A DNA stretch of 64,000 nucleotides, from positions 92,443,135-92,507,134 of the forward strand of contig CM054180.1 of assembly GCA_028829895.1 (NCBI GenBank). The letters run 5' to 3'. The notes under the pieces are model-generated. The model saw only the letters and a list, made by a program, of their open reading frames with translations. It searched no databases and had not been told where the DNA came from. Below, one piece after another: positions 23,950-36,018 of the stretch (positions are counted from its first letter, which is position 1; every line of letters starts with the position of its first letter). The translations under genes and the position numbers were made by a program. This DNA is from Sinotaia quadrata. Lineage: Eukaryota > Mollusca > Gastropoda > Architaenioglossa > Viviparidae.

Positions 23950-25260
23950 TTCCCCGGTAATTATTTAAAGGCCCTGTTCCAGAATTTAGGATTTTAGTTA
24001 ATTAAATTCCTTTCCACTTATTCTGACAACAGACCGGTTGCCCAAATTCACCCTTCAGTTAAATTCCACACTCGTAGTTTGAGCCAATGAATTTAAAGAC
24101 AGGCAAACTTGTGTAAACAAAGCACGAACTGGAAACGTTAAACAATTATAATTAATTATGCAAAAAATCTTCTCATTCACGATTCACAGCCCCCATCCCA
24201 GTCCCTATTTGGTCTTTCATGCATGAAATAGTCAACTACAATAAATGTTTAACAATTAAAAAAAAATTAATAACATTTAACAATAACAAGATAATCAGAG
24301 ATTACGTGATTTCGGTCATATCAATGCTATTGTCCGACTTGTGCTGGATTGCTAAAATGAGTTACTTTATAGTTCAGGTGATCAGACCGCTGCACTTAGC
24401 TGGTCATCCAATTGTGAAGTAATGGCGCACTTGTTCCCCCAACAGGTATACAGTTGGAAACATGGGTTTCAGCGGTGGCCATCAGTCATCGATCTTGTCT
24501 TGGTTTATCAACGTCCCGTACTTGTACACAGACACAACACGCTTAGGGTCGCTCCAACGATCCCCAAAGTTCAATAATACGCCAAGGAAACTCCCCAAGG
24601 TTCAATAATACGCCATGGAAACACCCCAAGGCGTAGGAAACAGGATGAACATAGGCCTGAGTCCCAACGGTGAAATAAAACCAGGAACCAAGAATGAAAA
24701 AGCCCGGCTCTAGAAATATAATAAATTCCTATGAGCGACAGTCCTATAGTCTCGCAATCCGAACACGTGGTGTGGACTAATAGCATAGTCTATTTCACTG
24801 ACCATCACAGTATCTTTACATCAATGTTCAAGTTTACATAATAAAGATACAAGTCAATTACGCTCATGCATGTAACAATTAAATACGGTGTAAAGCACGC
24901 AAAAGACTTAAACATTTCAAAGAAAACATTTATATTTTACAATGAAAAATTAGATAAAAGAGAAATATCAAATACAATTTAAATCACGCACATGCGTGTT
25001 ACAATTATAACAAAAATTACACGCAAGTGAATTAAAATTGTTATAGGAAAATTTACAATAGACCTGCACAGATGTTCTGTGATACAATTCAGTTAATTTA
25101 GTTCAATAAAATTATTGTTTCTCAATTTAACAATCAATTTTAGAAATGCAAATATTTTAGTTTAGCCACACTGTTCGTCAAGCCACGTGTTTGGAGAAAA
25201 TGCAATAAAATACAAATCCTGCAATAATAGATATACAAATTCACACAATGAAATCTTAAT
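23950..25260. other. Single-copy stretch, inferred first intron
   Basis: Contains a two-copy 32-bp duplication at 24564-24632 (CCCCAARGTTCAATAATACG). The rest is AT-rich. Short frames (24219-24422, 24571-24786) are unrecognised. Confidence 0.45.
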
Positions 25261-25368
25261 GAAATACAAAGCAATATTTTAAGAAATCGATGTGTTACCT
25301 TGTTAGTATGAAATATAAAGCAATATTTTAAGAAATCGATGTGTTACCTTGTTAGTATTGAAATACAA
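25261..25368. repeat. 49-bp duplication spanning a donor-like splice site
   Basis: Units at 25261 and 25310, plus a short third start, read GAAATACAAAGCAATATTTT then AAGAAATCGATGTGTTACCTTGTTAGTAT. On the minus strand each holds CTAACAAG|GTAACA, with GT at 25347/25346 and 25298/25297. This is the same arrangement as the exon-edge array at 18.88 kb. Confidence 0.85.
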
Positions 25369-25452
25369 TCATAGCAGCGGGTCTTTCTGGTGATGATTCA
25401 CGGAATCTCGCTAATGACTGGATAAGTGTCTTCAAGTCCGGCTCCTTCCTCG
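25348..25452 (-). other. Candidate non-coding first exon
   Basis: Inferred, not shown. On the minus strand a TATA-like TTTAAATA lies at 25487-25480. About 30 bases further on begins a roughly 105-base G+C-richer stretch that ends at the donor CTAACAAG|GTAACA (exon end 25348). It lies about 5.5 kb upstream of the acceptor at 19842 in the same orientation, so it could be the 5' untranslated exon of the membrane-protein gene. It could also belong to another transcript or be chance. Confidence 0.3.
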
Positions 25453-25479
25453 TGAACAAAGATTTGCGGCGGTATGCGG

Positions 25480-25528
25480 TATTTAAAGAAGCATAAGAAT
25501 TTGTGGCGGGAAATTTATTAGTCACGTG
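25480..25528 (-). promoter_or_regulatory. Candidate promoter: TATA-like, E2F-like and E-box words
   Basis: Minus-strand order is E-box CACGTG (25528-25523), TTTCCCGCC (25513-25505, E2F-like) and TTTAAATA (25487-25480), just upstream of the proposed first exon. Motif matches alone are weak evidence, but their order and spacing suit a core promoter. Confidence 0.3.
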
Positions 25529-25559
25529 TCGTGCTTGGGTATGACATACAATGGGCCAT

Positions 25560-26560
25560 TGTCTAAAATATTACATAACTGGAGCCAGTCTCTTCTCTCT
25601 CTGAATGCAAGGTGCGCCTAGAGCGTATCAATTATGCAATTTTTATGAAAAGGACTGTGTCCATAAAACTAAATATAATGAATTCACTGAATGCGGGTTA
25701 GGAGGTCAAGTATAATTTGTCTTGACTCCATGACAACTAGTCGTGACCTGAGTAACCGGGAAAGCGCGAGAAATTTGCAAAGTGTGTTGTAGAGTATGTG
25801 AGCATAAGAGAGTATGCTACACCACTATTTTTGATGTACCAAAGCAAAGATGCTAAGTACATCAGTCCAGTGAAGATAACACAAACATTGTGATTGTGTT
25901 CAGCTCAAGAAACTGAAACTGTCCGGTTGGTTGCGAGTAACGACACATCAGTGTTTCCTAGCACACGAGGCAGGAGCACGTGCTGAACGCGGAGATTTTG
26001 ACATTGTAAAATGTTGACACTGACGTGATTGAAAAGGACAGTGTAAAGACTGGGGAAGCTGTACTTAATCCAGGTCACGTTAAGTTGGTTTTCTATTATT
26101 TTTCAATTAAGATTAAAAATAGTTGTGATATTCGTTAGTCGCTTCTTTAAAGCTAAGATTGTCTGACAAAATCTGTAGAAATAAATGTCAGGGCCGTTCT
26201 TAAGTTTAACTAATGTACGTGCTGAACAGGGGTATGGGTACAAAGGTTTAATGATCACTTCTTATCTAGAGGTCAACATGTCAAAATTGACTTCAAATGA
26301 AAGTATGTTTAGTCTTGATATATAAACTATAATCACTAATAGGGAAATACAATTTCCAGTATTTTAGGAGGAAAGTGACGACGGCGTTGATGGTTTTGAT
26401 GATGGTGATGATATCATTATGTTTACGTGTATATGTGTGTGTAGTGCTAGTAAGAACGATAACTTATGATAGTCTGTTGATTTTGGTAAAAGTCATGGAT
26501 GATCTCGGAGTGTAGAGTGTGTGAGGATATTGTAAAGTTTTATGAGTGCATACTGAAATA
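25560..26560. other. Single-copy stretch upstream of the candidate promoter
   Basis: Contains GGGAAAGCGCGAGAAA at about 25760 and another CACGTG at about 25978, words common in promoters. No gene was recognised. Confidence 0.35.
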
Positions 26561-26566
26561 TTTGTA

Positions 26567-26730
26567 TAAAGAAATAGTGACGTTTGTTTTGTATGAAGAA
26601 ATAGTGATGTTTGTTTTGTATGAAGAAATAGTGATGTTTGTTTTGTATGAAGAAATAGTGATGTTTGTTTTGTATGAAGAAATAGTGATGTTTGTTTTGT
26701 ATGAAGAAATAGTGACGTTTGTTTTGTACT
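26567..26730. repeat. 27-bp minisatellite, six copies
   Basis: GAAGAAATAGTGATGTTTGT plus TTTGTAT, near-identical. The unit is nine codons, so both strands stay open (EEIVMFVLY on plus). Not considered a gene. Confidence 0.93.
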
Positions 26731-26769
26731 GTAAAATATGTCGAGAGTGCCAGTACATATAAATGACAG

Positions 26770-26995
26770 TGGATTTTACTGTTAATGTGTTTTAAAGTGG
26801 ATTTTACTGGTAAATGCGTTATTTGTAAATGAAATGGATTTTACTGTAAATGTGTTATTTGTAAATGAAATGGATTTTACTGTTAAATGTGTTATTTGTA
26901 AATGAAATGGATTTTACTGTTAAATGTGTTATTTGTAAATGAAAGTGGAAATTACTGTTAAATATGTTATTTGAAAAGAAAGTGGAGTTTACTGC
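26770..26995. repeat. ~38-41-bp minisatellite
   Basis: Five to six units of TGGATTTTACTGTTAAATGT followed by GTTATTTGTAAATGAAA, directly after the 27-bp array but unrelated to it. Positions 27000-27215 show no feature. Confidence 0.85.
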
Positions 26996-27215
26996 AATAT
27001 AAAAAGATGCACTAAAATATTGCCTGGGGACATTACGCGTTACACCTGTACTGCAGGCTCGTCGAGTTAAATATAAATAAGAGTCCCCTTAATCACTTCA
27101 CTTATCAGCTTCAAGAATCTTATGGAATTCAAATCATCATTTTGGCAGCCTTTAAAACAATTCTAGCCAAACTAGCACATTCTTCAAACAGATGATATTT
27201 GGAAGTCTGGAGTTG

Positions 27216-27600
27216 GAAAACATGAGAAATAATTAATTTTATTACTCAAATGATTATAGACACACAACGTGTTGCTGTTTTCATCTGTAGGCGTAAAACA
27301 TGAGAAATAATTAATTGTATAAGTCACATGATTATAGACACACAACGTGTTGCTGTTTTCATCTGGAGGCGGAAAACATGAGAAATAATTAATTGTATAA
27401 GTCACATGATTATAGACACACAACGTGTTGCTGTTTTCATCTGGAGGCGGAAAACATGAGAAATAATTAATTGTATAAGTCACATGATTATAGACACACA
27501 ACGTGTTGCTGTTTTCATCTGGAGGCGGAAAACATGAGAAATAATTAATTGTATAAGTCACATGATTATAGACACACAACGTGTTGCTATTTTCATTTGA
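27216..27600. repeat. 78-bp minisatellite, five copies
   Basis: Units begin AAAACATGAGAAATAATTAA, for example at 27373 and 27451. The unit is 26 codons, which keeps a 142-codon minus frame open. Units differ little. I see no signal, domain or splice site that would make it a protein. Confidence 0.93.
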
Positions 27601-27645
27601 GTGTTTGAGCACAAGCTAAAAGATCACATTGTATTGACGTTATTT

Positions 27646-27694
27646 TTTAGTTTGTCACATCGAACAAGTGTCGTATGATATGTGACAAACTAAA
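27646..27694. repeat. Perfect 15-bp inverted repeat, 19-base loop
   Basis: TTTAGTTTGTCACAT at 27646-27660 is exactly complementary to ATGTGACAAACTAAA at 27680-27694. It could be a hairpin RNA, a small inverted-repeat element remnant or chance. Confidence 0.85.
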
Positions 27695-27819
27695 GTGATT
27701 TATCTATATCTGAAATAAGTGCTGATCGGTTGGTATACGTTCAAAATCAAATAACACCGATCTAATACTCTTTTGAAACAGTCCAAGGAGAGACACGTAA
27801 AATACATACCATACAGTCA

Positions 27820-28400
27820 CGATTACTACAGACCATATAGAGGTACAACTGACACGGTCAGAAACACAACTAAAACAGACCATATAGAGGTACAACTGAC
27901 GCTGTCAGAAACACACCTAAAACAGACCATATAGACTATAGAGGTACAACTGACACTGCTAGAGACACAACTAAAACAGACTATATAGAGCCACAACTAA
28001 CACTGCCAGAGACACAACTGTAACAGACCATACAGTAAAAAGTACACAGACCGTTGAGAGACACAATTATTACAACTAATAATACGATATAGAGACACAG
28101 TGAACAATTTCATACAGAGATACAACTATTATAATATGTAAACAGACACAAGATACCACTAATCAATATCATATAAGACACAACTAAGACAAAGCATACA
28201 GAAACACATTAAGAACATCTAATTCAGACTATAAGGGACATACCTAAGACAAAGTATACAGACACACATTAAAGACATCTAATTCAGACTCAACTAATAC
28301 AATCCATAGAGAGACACGTAATCACATCTAATATAAATCACACAGACACAACAAAGTAGAGTCCATACAGCAACACAACTAATTTAGACAGAAATGTGAC
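27820..28400. repeat. Degenerate ~60-bp minisatellite
   Basis: Two clear units near 27822-27945 (AACAGACCATATAGAGGTAC followed by AACTGACRCTGTCAGAAACAC) fade into scattered AGACACAACTAA phrases to the right. Confidence 0.75.
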
Positions 28401-28694
28401 ATACCTATCACAGGGTTATATATAAAGACACTAAAGTTCATCTCATAGACCATACCTAGACAAACATTTGTACTGGTATATACAGGAACTAAAAGTCAAC
28501 TACTATACAATACATTCTCAAATAACATATTCAAACCCATACCACTAGTAGTGTACATATGACCAGCTTCTCTTAGAAGTGAGCACAGATGTCATTATTT
28601 GTAAACGGGAAACTGAACAAAATAAATCATCTTTCAACACTTGACAACGCAATAATGCACGTGCATTCAGTATCTGGTAAAATCATATGGCAGA

Positions 28695-28814
28695 GTCTAT
28701 CAATTAAACAGATCAGACAGAATAGCGAAATTGTGCGCCCAATAATGATAGAAGTCTATCAATTAAACAGATCAGACAGAATAGCGAAATTGTGCGCCCA
28801 ATAATGATAGAAGT
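28695..28814. repeat. 59-bp tandem duplication
   Basis: GTCTATCAATTAAACAGATC starts at 28695 and 28754, and the copies are nearly identical. Positions 28410-28690 are otherwise single-copy. Confidence 0.92.
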
Positions 28815-28828
28815 CGTAAAGGTAGCGT

Positions 28829-29415
28829 ACTGTTTTGATAGATACGAGAACACTGTACATGTACTAACAGTCGTGTATTATCCTTATAGACACGAGAACA
28901 CTGTACATATACTAACAGTCATGTATTATCCTTATAGACACGAGAACACTGTACATATACTAACAGTCATGTATTATCCTTATAGACACGAGAACACTGT
29001 ACATATACTAACAGTCATGTATTATCCTTATAGACACGAGAACAGTGTACATGTACTAACAGTCATGTATTATCCTTATAGACACGAGAACACTGTACAT
29101 ATACTAACAGTCATGTATTATCCTTATAGACACGAGAACACTGTACATATACTAACAGTCATGTATTATCCTTATAGACACGAGAACACTGTACATATAC
29201 TAACAGTCATGTATTATCCTTATAGACACGAGAACACTGTACATATACTAACAGTCATGTATTATCCTTATAGACTCGAGAACAGTGTACATGTACTAAC
29301 AGTCATGTATTATCCTTATAGACACGAGAACACTGTACATATACTAACAGTCATGTATTATCCTTATAGACTCGAGAACAGTGTACATGTACTAAGGGTC
29401 GTGTATTGTACTAAT
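28829..29415. repeat. 48-bp minisatellite, about twelve units, open frame
   Basis: Units read GTATTATCCTTATAGACACG then AGAACACTGTACATATACTAACAGTCAT. A second type with linked changes (CTCGAGAACAGTGTACATGT) recurs at about 29270 and 29366. Sixteen codons per unit keep a 218-codon plus frame open (YYPYRHENTVHILTVM). No signal peptide or domain is visible, so I treat it as a minisatellite. Confidence 0.93.
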
Positions 29416-29510
29416 AGACACAAGAATAGTAGAATAGTAGCAATTTAGGCCTCCTAACGGCCGCGTATTATACTGATAAACACGTTATCATTTGTATATA
29501 TATATACATA

Positions 29511-29537
29511 GTGTGTGTGTGTGTGTGTGTGTGTGTG
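29511..29537. repeat. (GT)n microsatellite
   Basis: About 13 GT dinucleotides. Positions 29540-30280 that follow are single-copy with no recognised feature. Confidence 0.95.
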
Positions 29538-30284
29538 GTTGTATTTGTACTGACGTTTCTGAATTGTATGCTGCATTAGTCGTTGCCTTTTAATTTTTTT
29601 AATTTCTTTTTGATCGGAGGGAGAGATAAATATCAACTGTTATATTCCTGCCATATGTCGCCACAAAGCGCTGTAAGAGAATGGAAAGACAAACAAAAAA
29701 CATTGACTCGTTGTCTGACTCAGAACATCATTTCACGGAACAGAGTAGCTTTATAGATGAACCATACTTTAGTCACACCTTACACACATTTAACTTGCAA
29801 ACCTAACACATTCATGATAGGAATTCTTGGAAATAAAGAAATATAACTCCGGTATGTGTATTCAAAGAAGGTTGTCGTTCTTCTAAGTGCTGCACGAATA
29901 GGAAACTAATTAAAGTTTAGTGTTGAATGTGCATACAATTAGAAAATTCATTTGCGGCACAGCATTTACACAAAATAAAATCCAAATGTTTTCAGATAAA
30001 ATAGACATATTGGTTAAATACATATCAACAGTGAAAGGCACATTGGTAAAATATCTTTTTAGACATTAACTTGTCAACACAAATTCAACTTGCGACACCA
30101 ATAGGCGTACCGATAAAACACACTTTTTGATACAACAATATAAACTAGTTAAATCACTTTTCACTCTGAAAAGGCATGTTAGTAAATCTCGTTATTAGAT
30201 CGAGCCATGTTTTAATTGAAAAAACACATGCAAAAAGCCAACAAAATCAACGCATATGAATAATATGCAGTTACATCTAACATA

Positions 30285-30378
30285 CAACAAACACCTGTTC
30301 ATGAAAACAAAAGAACAAACATGCAACATACAACAAATGCCTGTTCATGCAAACAAAAGAACAAACATGCAACATATA
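30285..30378. repeat. ~50-bp tandem duplication
   Basis: ACATACAACAAAYRCCTGTT followed by CATGMAAACAAAAGAACAAACATGCA occurs twice. Confidence 0.85.
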
Positions 30379-30759
30379 TCGACTTTCTAAAAATAAAAAC
30401 CGAAATAGGTCATCGCACAACTTTTCATTTGTAACAATTTGTTTCACATACTAATTTGATAACATATCACACAACATTATTTAGTAGAAGAGTCTATCGT
30501 ACAAAATAATTTGGTAACACGTATTAAACATAATAAAAATTGTACGCGCATATTTATCCCAGAGCCCCAAACTAGCAACTAGAACAGTCTACTGTGCCTC
30601 TATATTTTATCTCTTATTCTGTCTCACCTGATTTTAGTATCAGAATACAATGCACATCTACAAAATGGTAACTCGATGTATTACAAAACTATTTCCTATT
30701 ATACCCTAACCTTTTGTCGACTATTTCGAACAGTACAGATATAATCTGGTATAGACAGT

Positions 30760-31340
30760 ATCGCAAAAATGTAACTTGATAACACAATCTGTAACTTCCG
30801 CGATAACTCGACAATTATTTGGTACAAAATTATAACATGACAGTTATGCGGTACAAAATTATAACATTATAACATGAGAATTATGCGAACAAAATTCGAT
30901 CATACAGGTATAATCTGGTACAGATATTATCGCATAGCTATAACTTGTCAACACAAACTGCAACTACCGCTATAATATGACAATTATGTATAACGCTTTT
31001 TATCTGGTATTCAGTCAATACCTATAACCCGATAAATGGCTATATTTTTGACCAGGGAACAGTTGTTAATAACTACAACTTGATAATCTGTCAATTGCTA
31101 TAATTTATTAACAATGTCTATAGCTCTGACTTAGTAATACTGTCAGTAGCTATGACCCGATATTAATGTCTATAGTTTTGTACATATGATAAGACCTGAT
31201 AAAAATGTCTACAGTTCTGACCTGGCAACAGTCTCTCAGTAATTATAACCTGATAGCAATGTCAATAACTCGAGTTGGTAACACTCTGTCAAAATCTATA
31301 AACTGATAACAGTGTCTATATCTTTGACCTGGAAGCACAC
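30760..31340. repeat. Degenerate minisatellite, period unclear
   Basis: Phrases such as CTGATAACAGTGTCTATA, TATAACATGACAATTATG and TTGACCTGG recur irregularly. The clearest part is 31030-31340. Confidence 0.55.
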
Positions 31341-31917
31341 GCGTGTACAAAAGCTTTGTCTGTTCTCTAAAGTTTGATGAAGAGTCTAAGACACCAAAAG
31401 ACTAGGGGTCATGACCAAGACGGCTCAAATGTAACTATTTTTTTTTCTACAATAATAACTGCAGTTTCTGTTTTGAGTCACTTTTTGTTCAAATTGTGCA
31501 TTTGTAAATATGCTATATTTCTCTTTCATGTCTGTATCTACAGTTATTTGTACAAAGATTCATTTATTGTTATGTATCTTTCGTTTTATATGTGTACATG
31601 ATGTCTAAAAATGTGCTTTGCATATGTAATTAATGTTTAATATTTAGAGCTTTATAAGACTGTTTTATAATCTTCTATAATTACTTATTATTTACTTCTA
31701 TTTAGTTATATTTAAAATAATGATTATCCTGTTAAATACATAGCTGAATTGAATTGAAAGTCCGTCACGCGTTCTCAAGATTACTGAGCTTTCAGACGTC
31801 TTCTTAGGCAAAATCACTTCTCGTTCACAGCAAAAGTATCTCGGCAATGTGAAGGGTTTGTGAATGAAAATCGTGTATGATATAATGCACACCTTTCAAA
31901 TAGAGATATCAGGAGAT
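31341..31917. other. Single-copy stretch
   Basis: Short frames (31374-31601 plus, 31698-32077 minus) are unrecognised. Confidence 0.4.
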
Positions 31918-32142
31918 GCTTATAAACCCACGTATGACTATTAGTATTGATTTGCTTAATAATATCGCGTGCATGCGTACTTGTAGACATGGTATAAACC
32001 CCACATATGACTAGTAGTATTGATTTGCTTAATAATATCGCGTGCATGCGTACTTGTAGACATGGTATAAACCCCACATATAACTAGTAGTATTGATTTG
32101 CTTAATAATATCGCGTGCATGCGTACTTGTAGACATGGTATG
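31918..32142. repeat. 73-bp minisatellite, three copies
   Basis: TAGTATTGATTTGCTTAATA recurs at 31942, 32015 and 32088. Each unit holds the palindromic word GCATGC. Confidence 0.92.
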
Positions 32143-32692
32143 CTGAGTACATCAGGACAATTCTAGCACAGAGAAGTTACCAGAATTACTATATCATGAT
32201 CTACTTGAAGGAACTGACATGGTGAAGAAGGCACTCAAGTTAGTTTTGAAAATATAATAGCACATCAGTGTGTTCCACGTGTACGGAGGGAGACAAGTGT
32301 TGATGGGACATTGGGACATTATGACATTGGGACATTGGGACATTATGACATTGTTGCAAAAGCAAGTGAAAGACCTTTGAAGCAGCACTTAATCCCGGTT
32401 AATCAACAGTGTCAAGCCATGGTACTAGAGGATTCATTACACAATAGAGGATTCTGTATCTAGCAAGAATTCGTCTGATTCCTTGAGGAATTGCCATTGG
32501 TTCCAAGCTGCCAACGGACATCAAATTTGAACAGATCTGTGAATGTGTCCTTGACCAGGTCTATGAACAGGACTTTAAGCAGATCTTTCACTGTTTCTAC
32601 AACAGGTCTGTGAACAGGATTTTAAAGAAGTAGTTGCAGAGGATATGCAAGTTTCTCTTGTATGTTGTATTTGCGGTGTGATTATCATTGCT
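32143..32692. other. Mostly single-copy stretch
   Basis: Contains a short tandem of GGGACATTATGACATT at about 32307-32352. The phrase ACAGGTCTGTGAACAGGAYTT recurs loosely near 32550-32620. No gene was recognised. Confidence 0.5.
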
Positions 32693-32694
32693 CC

Positions 32695-33138
32695 ACTGTA
32701 CGGGTCCATTGATAATCGTTACGTCACTTTATAAGCCCACCATCTACATATTTATAATAGTTACATCACCATATACGCCTCCGTGCACATATTTATAATT
32801 GTTACGTCACGGTATAAGCCCACAATGTACATATGTATTATCGTTACGCTACTGAATAAGCCCACCATGTACATATTTATAATAGCTACGCTACTGTAAA
32901 AGCCCACTATGTACAAATTTATAATCTTTAAACCACTGTACACGCCCACCATATACAAATTTATAATTGCTAGTCCATTGTACAAGTCCACCATATACAA
33001 GTTTATAATCGTTAGTTCATTGTACAAGTCCACTATATACAAGTTTATAAACGTTAGTCCATTGTACAAGTCCACCATATACAAGTTTATAATCGTTAGT
33101 CCATTGTACAAGTCCACCATATACAAGTTTATAAAGAA
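32695..33138. repeat. 42-bp minisatellite
   Basis: About eleven units of GTCCATTGTACAAGTCCACC followed by ATATACAAGTTTATAATCGTTA, degenerate on the left and regular from about 32985. The 14-codon unit keeps frames open on both strands (KSTIYKFIIVSPLY on plus). Not a gene. Confidence 0.92.
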
Positions 33139-34014
33139 GATACGCATAATTATTACTACACTGTGGGAGTCTAAACGCTGTTTGATCAATTCGCGACCTT
33201 AGAAAGTTTTAAGAATTTTCTAAAACTACTTAAGAAATAAAGTATAATTTTAACAAATTTCTTTAAGAAAGCTTATTTTGTTTTGAATTGCTTAATTCTG
33301 GAAATATTATATCTTATGTTATACATGCAGCCGCGAGTGACGGCATTTTTCTTTTTTACATTAAGTATTGGAAAGTTTTGGCAAAGGGAACAAACTGCGT
33401 AAGCGTATCTTTGAAATACATAGGATGTTATTTCCCTTGGGCTGCTAAATGTTGACAGTGCAACCATTTCATACTTGGTTACTTGACGGTATGTGGTAGT
33501 AGCAGCAGTTGTAATTTCAATAATTATAGAGGCAAAAGTAGTAGAAGTGCATTTATTATAGAGATGAATTAACTGCCTTGTCATATGATTGCGGTAGAGG
33601 GATAATTTTAACGCCTAAGACTGCATAGTCCATTGAGTGAGCTCAGTAGTCAGCATGGAATGTGCAAAAGACATAACGTTTCCCAACAAATAAATGAACA
33701 GTACTATAATGAGTATTCAAAAGACACATCAGGTTTCTCGACAAAGAAATGAACAGTACTATAGTGAATGTTCTAAGTGATACGTTTAAAGTTCAACCAA
33801 ACATATTTCATTCGTGCACCAGGTTAAAGCCCGCACGGTCAAACAATGATCTGGATTTCTAGAAGTTCGATTCATGCGGACTATAGAAACCTTAATTGCA
33901 AATGAACAATAGATAATAATTGCACGATTTGATGATTGATACTGTGTGGTTCTTGGCAAAACTCTGAGAATGTAACATACAGCTGCAATGATGTATTTGC
34001 GCAAGAAAATATCT
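33139..34014. other. Single-copy stretch with a ~63-bp duplication
   Basis: AAATGAACAGTACTATARTG occurs twice at about 33690-33770. The frames at 33273-33584 and 33786-34004 are unrecognised. Confidence 0.5.
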
Positions 34015-34029
34015 CGATTAGTTAGCTTT

Positions 34030-34510
34030 TGAAGAAAATAACAAATAGTATTTAGAACGAGATACTACATACAAAAGGAAATAAGAAATAGCATTTAGAA
34101 CAGAGATTAACTAGCTTTAGAAGGAAATAGCATTAAAACCTGACAGAAATTAACTAGCTTTAGAAGGATATAAAAATAGCATTTAGAACAGAGATTAACT
34201 AGCTTTAGAAGGAAATAGCACTTAGAACCCGACAGAAATTAACTAGCTTTAGAAGGAAATAGCACTTAGAACCCGATAGAGATTAACTAGCTTTAGAAGG
34301 AAATAGCACTTAGAACCCGACAGAAATTAACTAGCTTTAGAAGGAAATAGCACTTAGAACCCGATAGAGATTAACTAGCTTTAGAAGGAAATAGCACTTA
34401 GAACCCGACAGAGATTAACTCGCTTTAGAAGGAAATAAAAATATCATTTAGAACCTGACATAGATTAACTAGTTTTAGAAGGAAATAAAAATAGCATTTA
34501 GAACAGAGTT
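34030..34510. repeat. 44-bp minisatellite
   Basis: About ten units of GATTAACTAGCTTTAGAAGG followed by AAATAGCACTTAGAACCCGACAGA. The middle is most uniform. The array abuts the LTR-like copy at 34540. Confidence 0.92.
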
Positions 34511-34539
34511 AAACTTGCTCTGATAGGTCCAACCAGGGA

Positions 34540-35285
34540 ATGACGGAGTAAATTTGCTTTATCTGTTTCTAAACTTATTTGTTATATAAATTATAATAAT
34601 TATTAAATGTCAAAGTGACACGACCTTGGGTACTGCTTGTGCTGATATTTTTAATATAAAAGTTGGAAGTAAATAACTCAGCTAAGGAATGTGTTAGACT
34701 TGCTGATGTATCTAAACCGGTTTTAATTGGATGAGTAGTTTTTATTCTCCAATGGTTAAGATTTACAAGAACGAGACCAGCCAATGGGCTGAAATCAAAA
34801 GTTTACCTGCTGTAAAGAATTGTTTTGAATAATCACTTTAACTTTGAACTGGCAAGAAGTCCAGTCATGAAATGCGACCGTTATCTTAATGGTGAGTTAA
34901 ATGACTGATTGAGAGAGAAGTGACTTGGAAATATTTCGTGCATTTTGATATTGATGTGTATACTAGCGTTTTACGTAGAGAAGTATTATGTGAGTAGACT
35001 TCAGATTGTGAACTAAGTATTTAGTATGCTAAACACTTGACATTGTTTCTAGTGAATACGTTCGTAAATTTATATGCTGTATGCGTGTTTCAGGCTAATA
35101 AATACTGTTGCTGAGACTTGAAAGTAAGAAAGAATGTAGTTTGTGACACCGAGGCCACTTAATGATTATGATTACTATTATAATTAATCTTTCATAACTG
35201 ATTAAAAGTGATGAGAATCTTAATTTACGTTCTCAAGTAGACCCCACTCATTTCTACAGCATTAAAGACAGCATTTACTGTCACA
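34540..35285 (+). mobile_element. Solo-LTR-like dispersed repeat, copy 2
   Basis: Collinear with copy 1: GAGTAAATTTGC start, GTGACACGACCTTGGGTACT, GAACGAGACCAGCCAATGGG, GACTGATTGAGAGAGAAGTG, then GCTAATAAATACTGTTGC, and a tail TCTCAAGTAGACCCCACTC that matches TCTCAAGTGGAGCCTC of copy 1. The proposed end TTTACTGTCACA is near 35284. It lacks the GA expansion. Confidence 0.65.
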
Positions 35286-36018
35286 CAATATTCCGTAGGT
35301 GGAAAACTTCTTACTACAGGAGAAGACAAATTGTCTTTAATCTATATTAAGCAAGACCCCATCCATCCACTTTTTCCTCCAACATAAGGTTATCAATATG
35401 TGTTAGAAGGTCAAAAAATGTAACAATAAAATTATGAAATCAACAATCAAATATACATATGACAAATACCATGAAAAAGATTACATGACATTGATATTTC
35501 CACAAAACCATGTTTGATTAATTTGTTTGTTAAAGTTCTTATATCCTAAATATAATTCAACAATAGTGTCAATACAAATTACAAGAGAGTTCTTATCAGA
35601 GAACAATGGAATTATTAGAGATAGCGATAATATTTTTTACAATATCTGTCTTTCGTGTGCTTTTGCAACAAATCTATAGTCTGCACACGTCGAAAACACT
35701 GACACGCTGTTATTCACTCAAAGCCAACTTGGGCGCCCTCTTTCGCTGTGTCAGTTCCTTCAAGCAGAACAAAAATTGTAGTGATTTCTAGTAACTTCAC
35801 TGTGTTCAAGCAGAACACCAATTGTAGTGATTTCTAGTAACTTCACTGTACCTGAAATTGCCTGATGTAATCAGAATACTTTGCCACAATACATCATAGG
35901 AGTGTAGTGTATCCTTTTACACTTACACAAACTGCTTCCCGCCGCTACCATGGTTGGTTACCATCAGTGAATCAGTAGATTCAAATATAATACCAAAAAA
36001 AAATTGGAAAGAATAATC
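35286..36018. other. Single-copy stretch with a 46-bp duplication
   Basis: TTCAAGCAGAACAMMAATTG starts at 35759 and 35805. No gene was recognised. Confidence 0.55.

Noticed and set aside
27184..27612. 142-codon minus frame with 26-residue repeats
   Set aside because: Follows from a 78-bp unit. The sequence is AT-rich and has no coding features.
32761..33202. Frames on both strands with repeated NLYMVDLYNGL or KSTIYKFI
   Set aside because: 42-bp minisatellite read-through on both strands.
33820..33885. Possible tRNA because of AGTTCGATTCATGC
   Set aside because: No acceptor or anticodon stems could be paired around it.
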